From: Terrabacter tumescens
GTDB taxonomy: Bacteria; Actinomycetota; Actinomycetes; Actinomycetales; Dermatophilaceae
Assembly (NCBI RefSeq): GCF_014646815.1
Contig: NZ_BMNZ01000003.1
Location: forward strand, 62,001-126,000
DNA: 64,000 nucleotides
Direction: 5' to 3'
Part shown: one piece after another, positions 8,469 through 22,373 of the stretch
How positions within the stretch are numbered: position 1 is the stretch's first letter
Layout of the letters: each line of letters begins with the position of its first letter
Notes under the pieces: generated by a model
Databases searched by the model: none
Seen by the model: only the letters and a program-made list of their open reading frames with translations
What the model was told of the DNA's origin: nothing
Program-made: the position numbers and the translations under genes

Positions 8469-9488
8469 ATGCAGTACCGCACCCTCGGACGCACCGGCGT
8501 CCGGATCAGCACTCTCTCCCTCGGCGCGATGAACTTCGGCCGGCTCGGCCGCACGAGCCAGGAGGAGGTGACCGCCCTCGTCGACACCGCGCTCGAGGGC
8601 GGCATCAACCTCATCGACACGGCCGACGCGTACGGCCGGGGCGAGTCCGAGGAGATGGTGGGCCGCGCGATCGCCGGCCGTCGCGACGACGTCGTGCTGG
8701 CCACCAAGGCCACCCTGCCCATGGGCGAGGGGACCAACCACCGCGGCAGCTCCCGGCACTGGCTCATGACCGCGGTCGAGCACAGTCTCGAGCGGCTCGG
8801 CGTCGAGCACATCGACCTCTACCAGATGCACCGGTGGGACCCCGCGACGAGCGACGAGGAGACCCTCTCGGCCCTGACCGACCTCCAGCGCGCCGGCAAG
8901 ATCCGCTACTTCGGCTCGTCCACCTTCCCCGCCCACCGGATCGTCGCCGCCCAGTGGGCCGCCCGGAAGCACCACCTCGGTCGCTACGTGACGGAGCAGC
9001 CGAGCTACTCCGCGCTCCAGCGTGGCGCCGAGACGCACGTGCTGCCCGTGGCCCAGGAGCACGGGCTCGGCGTGCTCGTCTGGAGCCCGCTCGCCTCGGG
9101 CTGGCTCTCCGGTGCGGTGCGCGAGGGACGCGAGATCGCCACGAGCCGCTCGAGCCTCATGCCCCAGCGCTTCGACACCACCGTGCCGGCCAACCGGGCG
9201 CGCCTGGAGGCCGTCGAGCGGCTCGCCGCCGTGGCGGACGAGGCCGGGCTCACCCTGGTCCAGCTCGCGCTCGGCTTCGTCACCGCGCACCCGGCCGTCA
9301 CGAGCGCCCTCGTCGGGCCGCGCACCCCGGAGCACCTGGACTCCCAGCTCGCCGCCGCGGACACCGTGCTGGGTCACGACGTGCTCGACGCGGTGGACGC
9401 GATCGTCGCGCCGGGCCTCGACCTCGCGCCGGACGAGAAGTCCGACGCTCCGCCGGCCCTGCTCGACGCGTCGCTGCGTCGTCGGTGA
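8469..9488 (+). CDS. Aldo/keto reductase
   Basis: A protein of 339 aa of the AKR superfamily (Kv-beta-like/YhdN-type). It opens [24 protein letters not shown] and carries [19 protein letters not shown] with the catalytic Asp and Tyr. The catalytic Lys is in [10 protein letters not shown] and the family His in YQMHRWD. The NADPH-binding end is [23 protein letters not shown] ribosome site precedes the ATG. Divergence from a TetR gene with two operators suggests induction by a small toxic or aromatic aldehyde/ketone; the actual substrate is unknown. Confidence 0.95.
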   Translation: MQYRTLGRTGVRISTLSLGAMNFGRLGRTSQEEVTALVDTALEGGINLIDTADAYGRGESEEMVGRAIAGRRDDVVLATKATLPMGEGTNHRGSSRHWLMTAVEHSLERLGVEHIDLYQMHRWDPATSDEETLSALTDLQRAGKIRYFGSSTFPAHRIVAAQWAARKHHLGRYVTEQPSYSALQRGAETHVLPVAQEHGLGVLVWSPLASGWLSGAVREGREIATSRSSLMPQRFDTTVPANRARLEAVERLAAVADEAGLTLVQLALGFVTAHPAVTSALVGPRTPEHLDSQLAAADTVLGHDVLDAVDAIVAPGLDLAPDEKSDAPPALLDASLRRR

Positions 9489-9526
9489 GCCCGCGCCCGT
9501 CGGCCGCGACGAGACACCGCGACCCG

Positions 9527-9541
9527 GGCACACGGCATACG
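9527..9541 (-). repeat. Extended GTATGCC motif, intergenic copy
   Basis: On the minus strand this reads CGTATGCCGTGTGCC. It lies just downstream of the aldo-keto reductase stop and upstream of the hairpin at 9551-9583. Confidence 0.6.
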
Positions 9542-9550
9542 CGAAAGCCT

Positions 9551-9583
9551 GAGAGCCCGGACCCACGAGGGGTCCGGGCTCTC
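9551..9583. terminator. Bidirectional hairpin between the aldo-keto reductase gene and glgP
   Basis: GAGAGCCCGGACCC pairs perfectly with its complement at 9570-9583 around a 5-nt loop, between two convergent genes. Confidence 0.8.
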
Positions 9584-9602
9584 CGGTCGGTTCGAGGTGA
9601 CG

Positions 9603-12191
9603 TCAGGCGTTGCGCGCGAGTCCGAGCTCGGCCGGGCCGGCGAGGCCCGCGTGCTTGGGCACGACGCGCACGCTGTAGCCGAACGAGCCCGTGCGGCGCA
9701 GCGGCTGCGAGCCGGCGAACTGGTGGCGGCCGTCCTCGTAGGACTCGACGAGGGCGAGCGGGGCGACCTCCATGCCCCACAGCTCGTCGGTGTCGTTGAC
9801 GTGCCCGTGGACGAGCTGCACCTCGACGTCGTCAGGCGTCAGGCCGTCGAGCGTGACGTAGGCCCGCAGGTCCAGCACGTCGCCGATCTGCGGCGAGTCC
9901 GACAGGCCCGAGGGCTCGACGTGCTCGACCCTGACCTTCGGCCACGCAGCGCGGATCTTCGTCTTGTAGGCCGCGAGGTCCTTGGCCCCCGCGAAGTCGG
10001 AACCGCCGACCGAGCGGCCGGCACCGGCAGCGGGGCTGTAGAGCTGCTCGGTGTAGTCCTGCACCATGCGGCTCGCCAGGACCTTCGGGCCGAGCGTCTT
10101 GAGGGTGTGGGTCATCATGTCGATCCACCCCTGCGGCAGGCCCGCCGCGTCGCGGTCGTAGAACTTCGCGGCGACGTCGTGCTCGATGAGGTCGTAGAGC
10201 GCCGAGGCCTCGATGTCGTCACGACGGTCGGCGTCCTCGACACCGTCGGCGGTCGGGATGGCCCAGCCGTTGCGGCCGTCGAACCACTCGTCCCACCAGC
10301 CGTCGAGGATGGAGAGGTTGAGGCCGCCGTTGAGGGCTGCCTTCATGCCCGACGTGCCGCACGCCTCGAAGGGACGCAGCGGGTTGTTGAGCCAGACGTC
10401 GCAGCCCGGGTAGAGGTGCTGGGCCATGGCGATGTCGTAGTTGGGCAGGAAGACGATGCGGTGGCGCACCTCGGGGTCGTCGGCGAAGCGGACCATCTCC
10501 TGGATGAGGCGCTTGCCGGTCTCGTCGGCGGGGTGGGACTTGCCGGCGATGACGAGCTGGACCGGGCGCTCCGGGTGGAGCAGCAGGCGCTTGAGCCGCT
10601 CGGGGTCGCGGAGCATCAGCGTGAGGCGCTTGTAGGTCGGCACGCGACGGGCGAAGCCGATCGTCAGCACGTCGGGGTCGAGGATGTCCTCGACCCAGCC
10701 GAGCTCCGCATCGCTCGCACCACGCTTCTGCCACGAGGAGCGCACGCGACGACGGACGTCGGCGACGAGCTTCTCGCGCATGACGCGCTTGGTCGACCAG
10801 ACCGCGTCGGCCGGCACCTCGTCGATGCGACCCCAGGCGTCCTCGCCGGCGATGTCGGCGGTGCCGAGGTACTTGCGGGCGACGTCGTAGACCGCCCGGT
10901 CGACCCACGTCGGGGCGTGGACTCCGTTGGTGATGCTGGAGATCGGGACCTCGACGTCGTCGAAGCCCGGCCACAGGCCGTCGAACATCTCGCGGCTGAC
11001 GACGCCGTGCAGCTGGGACACGCCGTTGGCGCGCTGCGCGAGGCGCAGGCCCATGACGGCCATGTTGAAGATGCCCGGCTGGCCACCCTCGTAGTCCTCG
11101 GCCCCGAGGGCCAGCAGGCGCTCGACCGGCACGCCGGGGATGGCGTTGGGCCCGCCGAAGAAGAGGTTGATCTTGGCCGCGTCGAAGCGGTCGATGCCTG
11201 CGGGCACCGGCGTGTGCGTCGTGAAGACCGTTGCGGCGCGGACGGCCTCGAGGGCGTCGTCGAAGGTGAGGCCGTGGTCGCGGACGAGCTCGGTGATGCG
11301 CTCGACGCCGAGGAAGCCGGCGTGGCCCTCGTTGGTGTGGTAGACCTCCGGCGTCGGCGCGCCCGAGAGGCGCGACCACAGGCGAAGCGCGCGCACGCCG
11401 CCGATGCCGAGCAGCAGCTCCTGCTCGAGGCGCGTGTCGCCGCCACCGCCGTAGAGCGACTCGGTGACCCGGCGGGTCTGCTCGTCGTTGCCGGCGACGT
11501 CGGAGTCGAGCAGCAGCAGGGGCACGCGGCCGACCTGCGCCTTCCAGACGTGGGCGTGCAGCTCACGGCCGGCCGGCAGGCTCACGGTGACGACGGCGGG
11601 GGTGCCGTCCTCCTCGCGCAGCAGCGAGAGCGGCAGTCCGTCGGGGTCGAGCACGGGGTAGGTCTCGACCTGCCAGCCGTCGCGGTTGAGCGACTGCTTG
11701 AAGTAGCCGGTCTTGTAGAAGAGGCCGACACCGACGATCGGCACGCCGAGGTCCGAGGCGGACTTCAGGTGGTCGCCGGCGAGGATGCCGAGGCCGCCGG
11801 AGTACTGCGGCAGCACGGACGTGATGCCGAACTCGGGGCTGAAGTAGGCGATCGCGGCGGGCGCGGCCTTGCCGGCGGCCTCCTGCTCACGGCTCCACGA
11901 CTGGTACCACCGCTCGTCGGTGAGGTAGTGGTGCAGGTCCTCGTTGGCGACCACGACGCGACCGACGAAGTCGTCGTCGGCGGCGAGCGCCGCGAGCTCG
12001 TCGGCGGAGAGGCGCGAGAGCAGCTTGACGGGATCCTCACCCGCCTGCGCCCACTTGCGCGGGCTGATGCTCTCGAACAGGTCGCGGGTGGGCGGGTGCC
12101 AGGACCAGCGGAGGTTGCTCGCGAGGACGCCGAGACCCTCGATGCGGCTCGGCAGGACGGTACGGACGCTGAAGCGACGGATGGCCTTCAC
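9603..12191 (-). CDS. glgP: Alpha-glucan phosphorylase
   Basis: A protein of 862 aa of family GT35, the bacterial branch with an N-terminal DUF3417 domain (MKAIRRFSVRTVLPSRIEGLGVLASNLRWSW). It releases glucose-1-phosphate from alpha-1,4-glucan ends. The PLP lysine is in GTSGMKAALNGGLNLSILDG, and phosphate and sugar loops such as FTTHTPVPAGIDRF are present. The start is GTG 12191, not the longer open frame upstream, because TATGCT lies 8 nt before it. It diverges from glgE across 122 bp, so breakdown and synthesis genes share one promoter region. Confidence 0.95.
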   Translation of the reverse strand: MKAIRRFSVRTVLPSRIEGLGVLASNLRWSWHPPTRDLFESISPRKWAQAGEDPVKLLSRLSADELAALAADDDFVGRVVVANEDLHHYLTDERWYQSWSREQEAAGKAAPAAIAYFSPEFGITSVLPQYSGGLGILAGDHLKSASDLGVPIVGVGLFYKTGYFKQSLNRDGWQVETYPVLDPDGLPLSLLREEDGTPAVVTVSLPAGRELHAHVWKAQVGRVPLLLLDSDVAGNDEQTRRVTESLYGGGGDTRLEQELLLGIGGVRALRLWSRLSGAPTPEVYHTNEGHAGFLGVERITELVRDHGLTFDDALEAVRAATVFTTHTPVPAGIDRFDAAKINLFFGGPNAIPGVPVERLLALGAEDYEGGQPGIFNMAVMGLRLAQRANGVSQLHGVVSREMFDGLWPGFDDVEVPISSITNGVHAPTWVDRAVYDVARKYLGTADIAGEDAWGRIDEVPADAVWSTKRVMREKLVADVRRRVRSSWQKRGASDAELGWVEDILDPDVLTIGFARRVPTYKRLTLMLRDPERLKRLLLHPERPVQLVIAGKSHPADETGKRLIQEMVRFADDPEVRHRIVFLPNYDIAMAQHLYPGCDVWLNNPLRPFEACGTSGMKAALNGGLNLSILDGWWDEWFDGRNGWAIPTADGVEDADRRDDIEASALYDLIEHDVAAKFYDRDAAGLPQGWIDMMTHTLKTLGPKVLASRMVQDYTEQLYSPAAGAGRSVGGSDFAGAKDLAAYKTKIRAAWPKVRVEHVEPSGLSDSPQIGDVLDLRAYVTLDGLTPDDVEVQLVHGHVNDTDELWGMEVAPLALVESYEDGRHQFAGSQPLRRTGSFGYSVRVVPKHAGLAGPAELGLARNA

Positions 12192-12199
12192 AAGGGGAC

Positions 12200-12205
12200 A
12201 GCATA
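12200..12205 (-). promoter_or_regulatory. -10 element of glgP
   Basis: TATGCT on the minus strand, 8 nt before GTG 12191, fits a leaderless transcript. Confidence 0.6.
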
Positions 12206-12300
12206 GGGGTCGCCATGTCGGGTTTTTGCAACCCTTGCAGCGGGGTTTCACCCACTGGACCGACCCGCACCGCCTCATGGGCCAAACGCTGCAACTTCGA

Positions 12301-12306
12301 TACGGT
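12301..12306 (+). promoter_or_regulatory. -10 element of the glgE operon
   Basis: TACGGT ends 7 nt before GTG 12314. The divergent glgP and glgE -10 elements are about 100 bp apart. Confidence 0.55.
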
Positions 12307-12313
12307 CGAACAC

Positions 12314-14593
12314 GTGACTGGCTCAGCGAAGAAGTCCCGTTCCGGCAAGCCGAACCGCGTGCGCAGCGCCGCTCCCCCTGCGACTCCCCCAGCTCCTCCT
12401 GTTGATCCCGTTGCTCCCGCCGCTCCCGCCGCTCCCGCTGTGGCGACTCCCCCAGCCCCTCGGCGCGACGACTCCACACCGACCGCGGACTCCGCCTTCG
12501 TCGACGACACCGCGGCCGGTGCCGTCCACCTCGCTCCCGACCACGCCGTGAGCACTCCGCCGAGCGTGGAGGGTATGCCGGGTGGCGCGCTCCCCATGGG
12601 ACGCATCCCCGTGAGCGACGTCCGTCCGCTCGTCGACGGCGGCACGCGCCCCGCGAAGTCGGTCGTCGGCGAGGAGTTCACCGTCCGGGCCAAGGTCTTC
12701 CGCGAGGGCCACGACGCGGTCAACGCCACCGCGGTCCTCACCGACCCCGACGGCCACGAGCACTACTTCGCCATGCACAGCGACAACCCCGGCCTGTCCG
12801 AGTGGTCCACGAGCGTCGTCGCAGACCGCGAGGGCTGGTGGACCTACCGCGTCGAGGGCTGGTCCGACCCCTACGCGACGTGGGTGCACGACGCCGGCAT
12901 CAAGATCGACGCCGGGGTCGACGAGGACCTCATGTGCGCCGAGGGCGTCCGCGTGCTCCAGCGCTTCGCCGAGTCCGTCCGCGGCCTGGGCGTCGACGCG
13001 TCCGAGATCGACAAGGGCGTGCTCGCCCTCGGCGACACCCGCTCGCCCGCCGCCCACCGCTTCGGCGCGGCGACCTCGCCCGAGATCACGGGACTGGCCG
13101 CGCTCGTGCCGCTGCGTGAGTTCGTGTCGAGCTCACCGGCATACTCCCTGCTCGTCGAGCGCGAGCGCGCGCTCTACGGCGCGTGGTACGAGATCTTCCC
13201 CCGGTCCGAGGGCGCGCACCGCGACGAGACGACGGGTGAGTGGGTCTCCGGCACCTTCCGCTCCGCCGCCGAGCGGCTGCCCGCCATCGCCGACATGGGC
13301 TTCGACGTCGTCTACCTCACCCCGATCCACCCCATCGGCACGACGGCTCGCAAGGGGCGCAACAACTCCCTCAGCGCGCAGCCCGGCGACCCCGGATCCC
13401 CTTACGCCATCGGCTCCCCCGACGGCGGGCACGACGCCATCCATCCCGACCTCGGCACCTTCGAGGACTTCGACCACTTCGTCGCCGAGGCCGGTCGCGT
13501 CGGGCTCGAGGTCGCGCTCGACATCGCGCTACAGGCCTCCCCCGACCACCCGTGGGTGCAGACGCACCCGTCGCTCTTCACGACGCGCGCCGACGGCAGC
13601 ATCGCCTACGCCGAGAACCCGCCCAAGAAGTACCAGGACATCTTCCCGCTCAACTTCGACAACGACCCCGCCGAGGCCTACGCCGAGGTGCGCCGGGTCA
13701 TCCAGGTGTGGCTCGACCACGGGGTGCGCATCTTCCGCGTCGACAACCCCCACACCAAGCCGGTCGCCTTCTGGCAGTGGCTGATCGCCGACGTCGCCCT
13801 GCAGCACCCCGAGACCGTCTGGCTCTCCGAGGCGTTCACCAAGCCGGCGATGATGCACGAGCTCGCCAAGGCCGGCTTCCAGCAGAGCTACACCTACTAC
13901 GCGTGGCGCAACGCCAAGTGGGAGCTCGAGGAGTACGGCCGCGAGCTCGCGGGCGAGACGACCGGGTCGGCCTACATGCGCCCGTCGTTCTGGCCCACGA
14001 CGCACGACATCCTCACGCCCTACATGCAGTACGGCGGACCCACCGCGTGGAAGCTGCGAGCCGCGGTCGCGGCGACGATGTCACCGACCTACGGCATCTA
14101 CGCCGGCTACGAGCTGATGGAGCACGTGGCGCGCCCCGGCGCCGAGGAGCAGATCGACAACGAGAAGTACGAGTACAAGGACCGCCAGTGGTACCTCTAC
14201 GAGCCCGGCGGTCCGCTCGAGAGTCGTTCTCTCGCCTGGTATCTCAAGCGGCTCAACGACATCCGCGGCTGGCACCCGGCCCTGCGCTGGCTGCGCAACC
14301 TGCGCTTCCACGCCGCCGACGACGAGAACGTCCTCGTCTTCAGCAAGTCCCGCGTCGTCGACCGGGACACGGGTGAGCGGGACACGGTGCTCGTCATCGC
14401 CAACCTCGACCCGCACGCGACCCGTGAGACGTGGGTGCACCTCGACATGGAGGCTCTGGGTATGGCCACGTGGTCGACCTTCGAGGCGCACGACCACATC
14501 ACGAACCAGACGTGGGAATGGCGCCAGGACAACTTCGTCCGTCTGGGGCCCGACTCCGAGCCCGTCCACATCATCCACGTGAGGAGCCACTGA
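12314..14593 (+). CDS. glgE: Alpha-1,4-glucan:maltose-1-phosphate maltosyltransferase GlgE
   Basis: A protein of 759 aa, family GH13_3. It transfers maltosyl units from maltose-1-phosphate to alpha-1,4-glucan. A roughly 60-residue Ala/Pro-rich extension precedes the beta-sandwich domain, longer than in most homologues. The barrel shows ADMGFDVVYLTPIHPIG, the nucleophile in GVRIFRVDNPHTKP, the acid/base Glu in VWLSEAFTKP and EQIDNEKYEYKDR, a GlgE signature. The start is GTG 12314 because of the -10 hexamer spacing. First gene of glgE-treS-mak-glgB-pgm; treS begins 3 nt after its stop. Confidence 0.96.
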   Translation: MTGSAKKSRSGKPNRVRSAAPPATPPAPPVDPVAPAAPAAPAVATPPAPRRDDSTPTADSAFVDDTAAGAVHLAPDHAVSTPPSVEGMPGGALPMGRIPVSDVRPLVDGGTRPAKSVVGEEFTVRAKVFREGHDAVNATAVLTDPDGHEHYFAMHSDNPGLSEWSTSVVADREGWWTYRVEGWSDPYATWVHDAGIKIDAGVDEDLMCAEGVRVLQRFAESVRGLGVDASEIDKGVLALGDTRSPAAHRFGAATSPEITGLAALVPLREFVSSSPAYSLLVERERALYGAWYEIFPRSEGAHRDETTGEWVSGTFRSAAERLPAIADMGFDVVYLTPIHPIGTTARKGRNNSLSAQPGDPGSPYAIGSPDGGHDAIHPDLGTFEDFDHFVAEAGRVGLEVALDIALQASPDHPWVQTHPSLFTTRADGSIAYAENPPKKYQDIFPLNFDNDPAEAYAEVRRVIQVWLDHGVRIFRVDNPHTKPVAFWQWLIADVALQHPETVWLSEAFTKPAMMHELAKAGFQQSYTYYAWRNAKWELEEYGRELAGETTGSAYMRPSFWPTTHDILTPYMQYGGPTAWKLRAAVAATMSPTYGIYAGYELMEHVARPGAEEQIDNEKYEYKDRQWYLYEPGGPLESRSLAWYLKRLNDIRGWHPALRWLRNLRFHAADDENVLVFSKSRVVDRDTGERDTVLVIANLDPHATRETWVHLDMEALGMATWSTFEAHDHITNQTWEWRQDNFVRLGPDSEPVHIIHVRSH

Positions 14594-14596
14594 CGC

Positions 14597-16302
<1,706 letters not shown>

Positions 16303-16303
<1 letters not shown>

Positions 16304-17730
16304 TGGCGATCGTGCACAAGGGCGCGAGCATCGTGCCGACCAAGACCGAGATGGTCACCGAGTGGATGCCGCGCCAGCGGTGGTACCACGGCAAGGGTCA
16401 CGTGCCGCAGCTGCGGCGCGTCGGCGGCTTCCGCTTCGAGGACCCCGACGGCGAGGTCGGCTGCGAGACGCTGCTGCTCGCCGACGAGGCCGTGACGCCC
16501 GCCGTCGTCTACCAGGTCCCGCTCACCTACCGGGCCGCGCCGCTCGAGGGCGCCGAGCACGCCCTGCTCGGCACGATGGAGCACAGCGTCCTCGGCACCC
16601 GCTGGGTCTACGACGCCCCGCACGACCCGGTCTACGTCGGCCAGCTCATGGCGACGATCCTCGGGGCCGGCGTCTCCGACGAGGCCCAGGCCTCGGTCGG
16701 CAGCAACGCCCTCGCGACGGGCTCCTCGACGGGTCGCGCCCACGGGTCCGTGTCGTCGGCCACCGTGCTGAGCGGCGAGCAGTCCAACACCTCGATCATC
16801 TGCCGCATGACGGCGCCGGGCGGCGGTCCCGCCGAGCCCGTCATCGTCAAGGTGTTCCGCACCCTCCAGGACGGCGACAACCCCGACGTCGTCGTGCAGT
16901 CCGCTCTGACCGCCGAGGGTTCCGACCGGGTCCCGATGGCGATCGGGCACCTCTCCGGCGCCTGGGACTCCCCCGCCGACGGGTCGCCCCTGCACGGGCA
17001 CCTCGCCTTCGCGCAGGAGTTCATCCCGGGAGTCGAGGACGCCTGGCGCGTCGCCCTCGTCGCCGCGGCGTCGGGCACGGACTTCACGGCCCGGGCGCGC
17101 GACCTCGGAGTCGTGACCGCCGAGATCCATGGCGCGCTCGCCTACTCCCTCGGCACCCACGAGGTGACCCCGGAGGCCCGCGAGGCCGTCGTCGCGTCGA
17201 TGCGACAGCGGTATGCCGCGGCCGTGGCCCTCGTGCCCGACCTCGCCTCCCGCTCGGCCGCCGTCGACCGCGTCGTGGAGTCGGTCCGCGACGTGCACTG
17301 GCCGCCGCTGCAGCGCATCCACGGCGACTACCACCTCGGACAGGTGCTCGACGTGCCCGAGCGGGGTTGGGTGGCCCTCGACTTCGAGGGCGAGCCGCTG
17401 CGCCCGCTCGCCGAACGCGTACTCCCCGACCTCACGGCGCGCGACGTCGCCGGGATGCTGCGCTCGTTCGACTACGCCGCCGGCTCCGTGGCGCTGGCCG
17501 AGTCCCCCGTCGACGCCACGGCCTGGGCCGCCGCCTGCCGGGCGGCGTTCCTCGACGGCTACGCCTCCGTCGCGGGCGCACCCGACGCCGACGCCCAGGC
17601 GCTGATCCGCGCGCTCGAGCTCGACAAGGCGCTCTACGAGGTCGTCTACGAGGCGCGCAACCGGCCCACGTGGCTGCCGATCCCGCTCGGCGCCGTCGAG
17701 CGGCTCACCACCGAGGAAGGCACGCCATGA
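16303..17730 (+). CDS. mak: Maltokinase
   Basis: A protein of 475 aa, also known as Pep2. It phosphorylates maltose to maltose-1-phosphate, the GlgE donor. The N-terminal cap domain (WMPRQRWYHGKG, RVGGFRFEDP) is characteristic. The aminoglycoside-phosphotransferase-like catalytic loop is HGDYHLGQVLD and the metal Asp follows in WVALDFEGEPLRPLAER. The segment LSGEQSNTSIICR stands at the nucleotide-binding loop. It overlaps treS by one base and glgB by 4 nt. The order treS-mak is what the GlgE pathway requires. Confidence 0.95.
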
Positions 17731-20065
17731 CCACCGACACCACCCGGGGCCCTTCCCTGGACGACGCGGCCATCACCGCCTTCCTCCAGGGCCGCAACGG
17801 ACAGCCGCACGACCTGCTCGGCCACCACGTCGGCCCGGGCGGCCTGACCATCACGGCCTACCGCCCGTACGCGACCCGCGTCGGCGCCCGGCTCGACTCC
17901 GGCGAGCGCGTCGAGCTGCAGCACGTCCGGGACGGCATCTGGTCGATGACGTCTCCCGACTTCGGCACGACGCACGACTACCGCCTCCTCGTCGAGTACG
18001 GCGACGGCGTCGAGCACGAGCAGGACGACCCGTACCGCTTCGCGCCGACCCTCGGCGAGATCGACCGGCACCTCATCAACGAGGGACGCCACGAGCAGCT
18101 GTGGACCGTCCTCGGCGCCCACGTGCGCCACTACCCCGGACCCCTCGGCGACGTCTGGGGCGTGTCCTTCGCCGTCTGGGCGCCCCGCGCCAAGGCCGTC
18201 CACGTCATCGGCGACTTCAACGACTGGGACCGTCGCTCGCACCCCATGCGCGCCCTCGGCGAGAGCGGCATCTGGGAGCTGTTCCTGCCCGGTGCCCAGG
18301 AGGGGATGAACTACCAGTTCGCCGTGCGCGGGCCCGACGAGCTCGTCCGGCTCAAGAGCGACCCGATGGCGCGCATGACGGAGGTCGCCCCCAAGCAGGC
18401 TGCCATCGTCACCGAGACCCACTACGACTGGCGCGACGACGACTGGATGGAGCGTCGCCGCACGAGCAACGCGCACCAGGGGCCCATGAGCATCTACGAG
18501 GTGCACCTCGGCTCGTGGCGCCAGGAGCTGGGCTACCGCGGTCTCGCCGAGCACCTCGTCAACTACGTGCGCGACCTCGGCTTCACCCACGTCGAGTTCC
18601 TCCCCGTCATGGAGCACCCCTACGTGCCCTCGTGGGGTTACCACGTCACCGGCTACTACGCCCCGAGCTCGCGCTGGGGCCGCCCTGACGACTTCCGCTA
18701 CCTCGTCGACGAGCTCCACCGTGCCGGCATCGGTGTGCTGCTCGACTGGGTGCCGGGCCACTTCGCCACCGACGAGTGGGCCCTCGCCCGCTTCGACGGG
18801 CTGCCGCTCTACGAGCACCCGGACCCGCGCAAGGGATGGCACCCCGAGTGGGGCTCGAACATCTTCGACTACGGCCGCCCCGAGGTGCGCAACTTCCTCG
18901 TCGCCAACGCGCTCTACTGGCTGGAGGAGTACCACATCGACGGTCTCCGGGTCGACGGCGTCGCCTCCATGCTCTACCTAGACTACGCCCGCAACCCGGG
19001 CGAGTGGATCCCCAACAAGGACGGGGGCCGGGAGAACCTCGAGGCCGTCGAGCTGCTCAAGGAGACCAACGGCACCGCCTACAAGCGGGTCGGCGGCATC
19101 GTCACGATCGCCGAGGAGTCGACGACGTGGCCCGGCGTCACGAGGCCCACCGACCAGGGCGGCCTCGGCTTCGGCTTCAAGTGGAACATGGGGTGGATGA
19201 ACGACTCGCTGAAGTACCTCGGCGAGGAGCCCATCTACCGCAGCTACCACCACGGTAAGCTGACGTTCTCGCTCATGTACGCGTTCGACGAGAACTTCGT
19301 CCTGCCGATCAGCCACGACGAGGTCGTCCACGGCAAGGGCTCGCTCCTGCGCAAGTCGCGCGGCCCGCGCGAGGAGCAGGTGGCGACGCTCCGCGCCTTC
19401 CTCGCCTACCTCTGGTGCCACCCCGGCAAGCAGCTGCTCTTCATGGGCTGCGAGTTCGGCCAGGAGTCCGAGTGGTCCGAGGGCCGCAGCCTCGACTGGT
19501 GGCTGCTCGAGCAGCCGCTGCACTACCGCGTCCACAACCTCGTCAAGGACCTCAACGGGATCTACCGCAGCCACCGCGCGCTGTGGGAGCTCGACGCCGA
19601 CCCCTCGGGATTCGAGTGGCTCGAGGCCGACGACGCCGCCCACAACACGTTCTCGTGGCTTCGCTTCGGCACCGGCGACCGCGCGACGGACGCCCCCGTC
19701 GTCGCGTGCGTCATGAACTTCAGCGGCGAGACGCAGCAGTCCTACCGGATCGGCGTGCCGCGGGGCGGGAGGTGGACGGTCGTGCTCGACACCGCCGGCT
19801 ACCACCCCGACGCGCCGAGCAGCACCGGTCTCGTCGTCGAGGCGCGCCAGGAGGCGTGGCACGACCAGCCGTATGCCGTCGACGTCACGGTGCCGCGCCT
19901 GTCGACCGTGTGGCTCGTCCCCGTCGACGAGCCCACGACCTCGGCGGTCGCAGGTGCCTCGGGGAGCTCGGCGGTCACCGCGACGGTCGACGGGGCTGCC
20001 ACCGGTTCCGCATCCAGCGCCGTCGCCCCAGCACCTGCCGCCACGACCACGAACGGAGACCCCTC

Positions 20066-20069
<4 letters not shown>
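17727..20069 (+). CDS. glgB: 1,4-alpha-glucan branching enzyme
   Basis: A protein of 780 aa, family GH13_9. It introduces alpha-1,6 branches. It has an N1 domain ([27 protein letters not shown]), a CBM48 ([24 protein letters not shown]) and a barrel with the nucleophile in [15 protein letters not shown], Glu in [15 protein letters not shown] and [15 protein letters not shown]. Odd: the last 44 residues are an Ala/Ser/Thr/Pro-rich tail beyond the normal C-terminal beta domain (ending [12 protein letters not shown]), unlike standard GlgB. It overlaps mak and pgm by 4 nt each (ATGA). Confidence 0.96.
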
Positions 20070-21708
<1,639 letters not shown>

Positions 21709-21712
<4 letters not shown>

Positions 21713-22239
21713 GCGACCCCGACGAGACCGGTCCGCGCGGCCGGCTCCTGCTCGTGACGGCGGCCCGGGCCTCGGCCCGGGCCGCTCTCGCATCCGCCGT
21801 AGCCGCACGGCTCGAGCGCGCCGTCGTCGTGGACGGGGCGGTGCTCGAGCAGGCGCTCACCGCCGGCGACGTGCCCGGCTGGGACGAGCCTCCGACGCCC
21901 GAGCAGCTGCGGCTGCGGCTGCTGCGCTGGTCGGCGGCCCTCGCCGTCGCCGAGACCTACCAGCTCGAGGGGTTCGACGCCGTCGTCGCCGAGGACGCGC
22001 TCGGCGACCGCCTCGAGGACTTCCTCGACCTCGTCGAGCCCGAGCCCGTGCACGTCGTCGTCGTGCGCGACGGGGCCGACCCGCGCACCCCGCACTGGGG
22101 GCTCTGGGTCGACACCGAAGGGGCCGAAGGGGCCGAAGGGGCCGAAGGGGCCGAAGGGGCCGAAGGCACGGACGGCACCGCCGACGACGTGGTGGCGCGC
22201 CTGTCGGACGCCCTCGTCCTCACCGCCGAGACCGACTGA
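21709..22239 (+). CDS. Degenerate P-loop kinase-like protein at the end of the glg operon
   Basis: A protein of 176 aa. The overall pattern resembles the AAA_33/chloramphenicol-phosphotransferase-like P-loop family: a hydrophobic strand, a helix, [12 protein letters not shown], then [47 protein letters not shown] and [10 protein letters not shown]. However, the Walker A position reads [11 protein letters not shown] where a GxxxxGKS/T loop is expected, so ATP binding in the usual way looks lost. Residues 137-152 are a (GAE)n run from a 9-bp tandem repeat. It overlaps pgm by 4 nt, so it is translated with the glucan genes. Family match is by pattern; function unknown. Confidence 0.75.
22117..22161 (+). 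repeat. 9-bp tandem repeat, five perfect copies, in frame
   Basis: The unit GAAGGGGCC is repeated five times without change and encodes repeating Glu-Gly-Ala. A change in copy number would keep the reading frame. Confidence 0.95.
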
Positions 22240-22271
22240 CGTCGCCGACGCGCCCTGGCGCCACCGACCCG

Positions 22272-22304
22272 CTCTGTCGGCACCGAGCCACTCTGTCGGC
22301 ACCG
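22272..22304 (+). repeat. 14-bp direct repeat
   Basis: CTCTGTCGGCACCG occurs at 22272-22285 and again at 22291-22304, just before the hairpin at 22313. Role unknown. Confidence 0.8.
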
Positions 22305-22312
22305 CGGTGGCA

Positions 22313-22356
22313 CGACAGCGCCGAGCCACCCCTACCCGGGTGGCTCGGCGCTGTCG
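22313..22356. terminator. Bidirectional hairpin ending the glg operon
   Basis: Perfect 19-bp arms (22313-22331 and 22338-22356) with a 6-nt loop between the convergent glg operon and the thioredoxin/TPR gene. Confidence 0.85.
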
Positions 22357-22373
22357 GCGTGGCTCGGAAGCCT

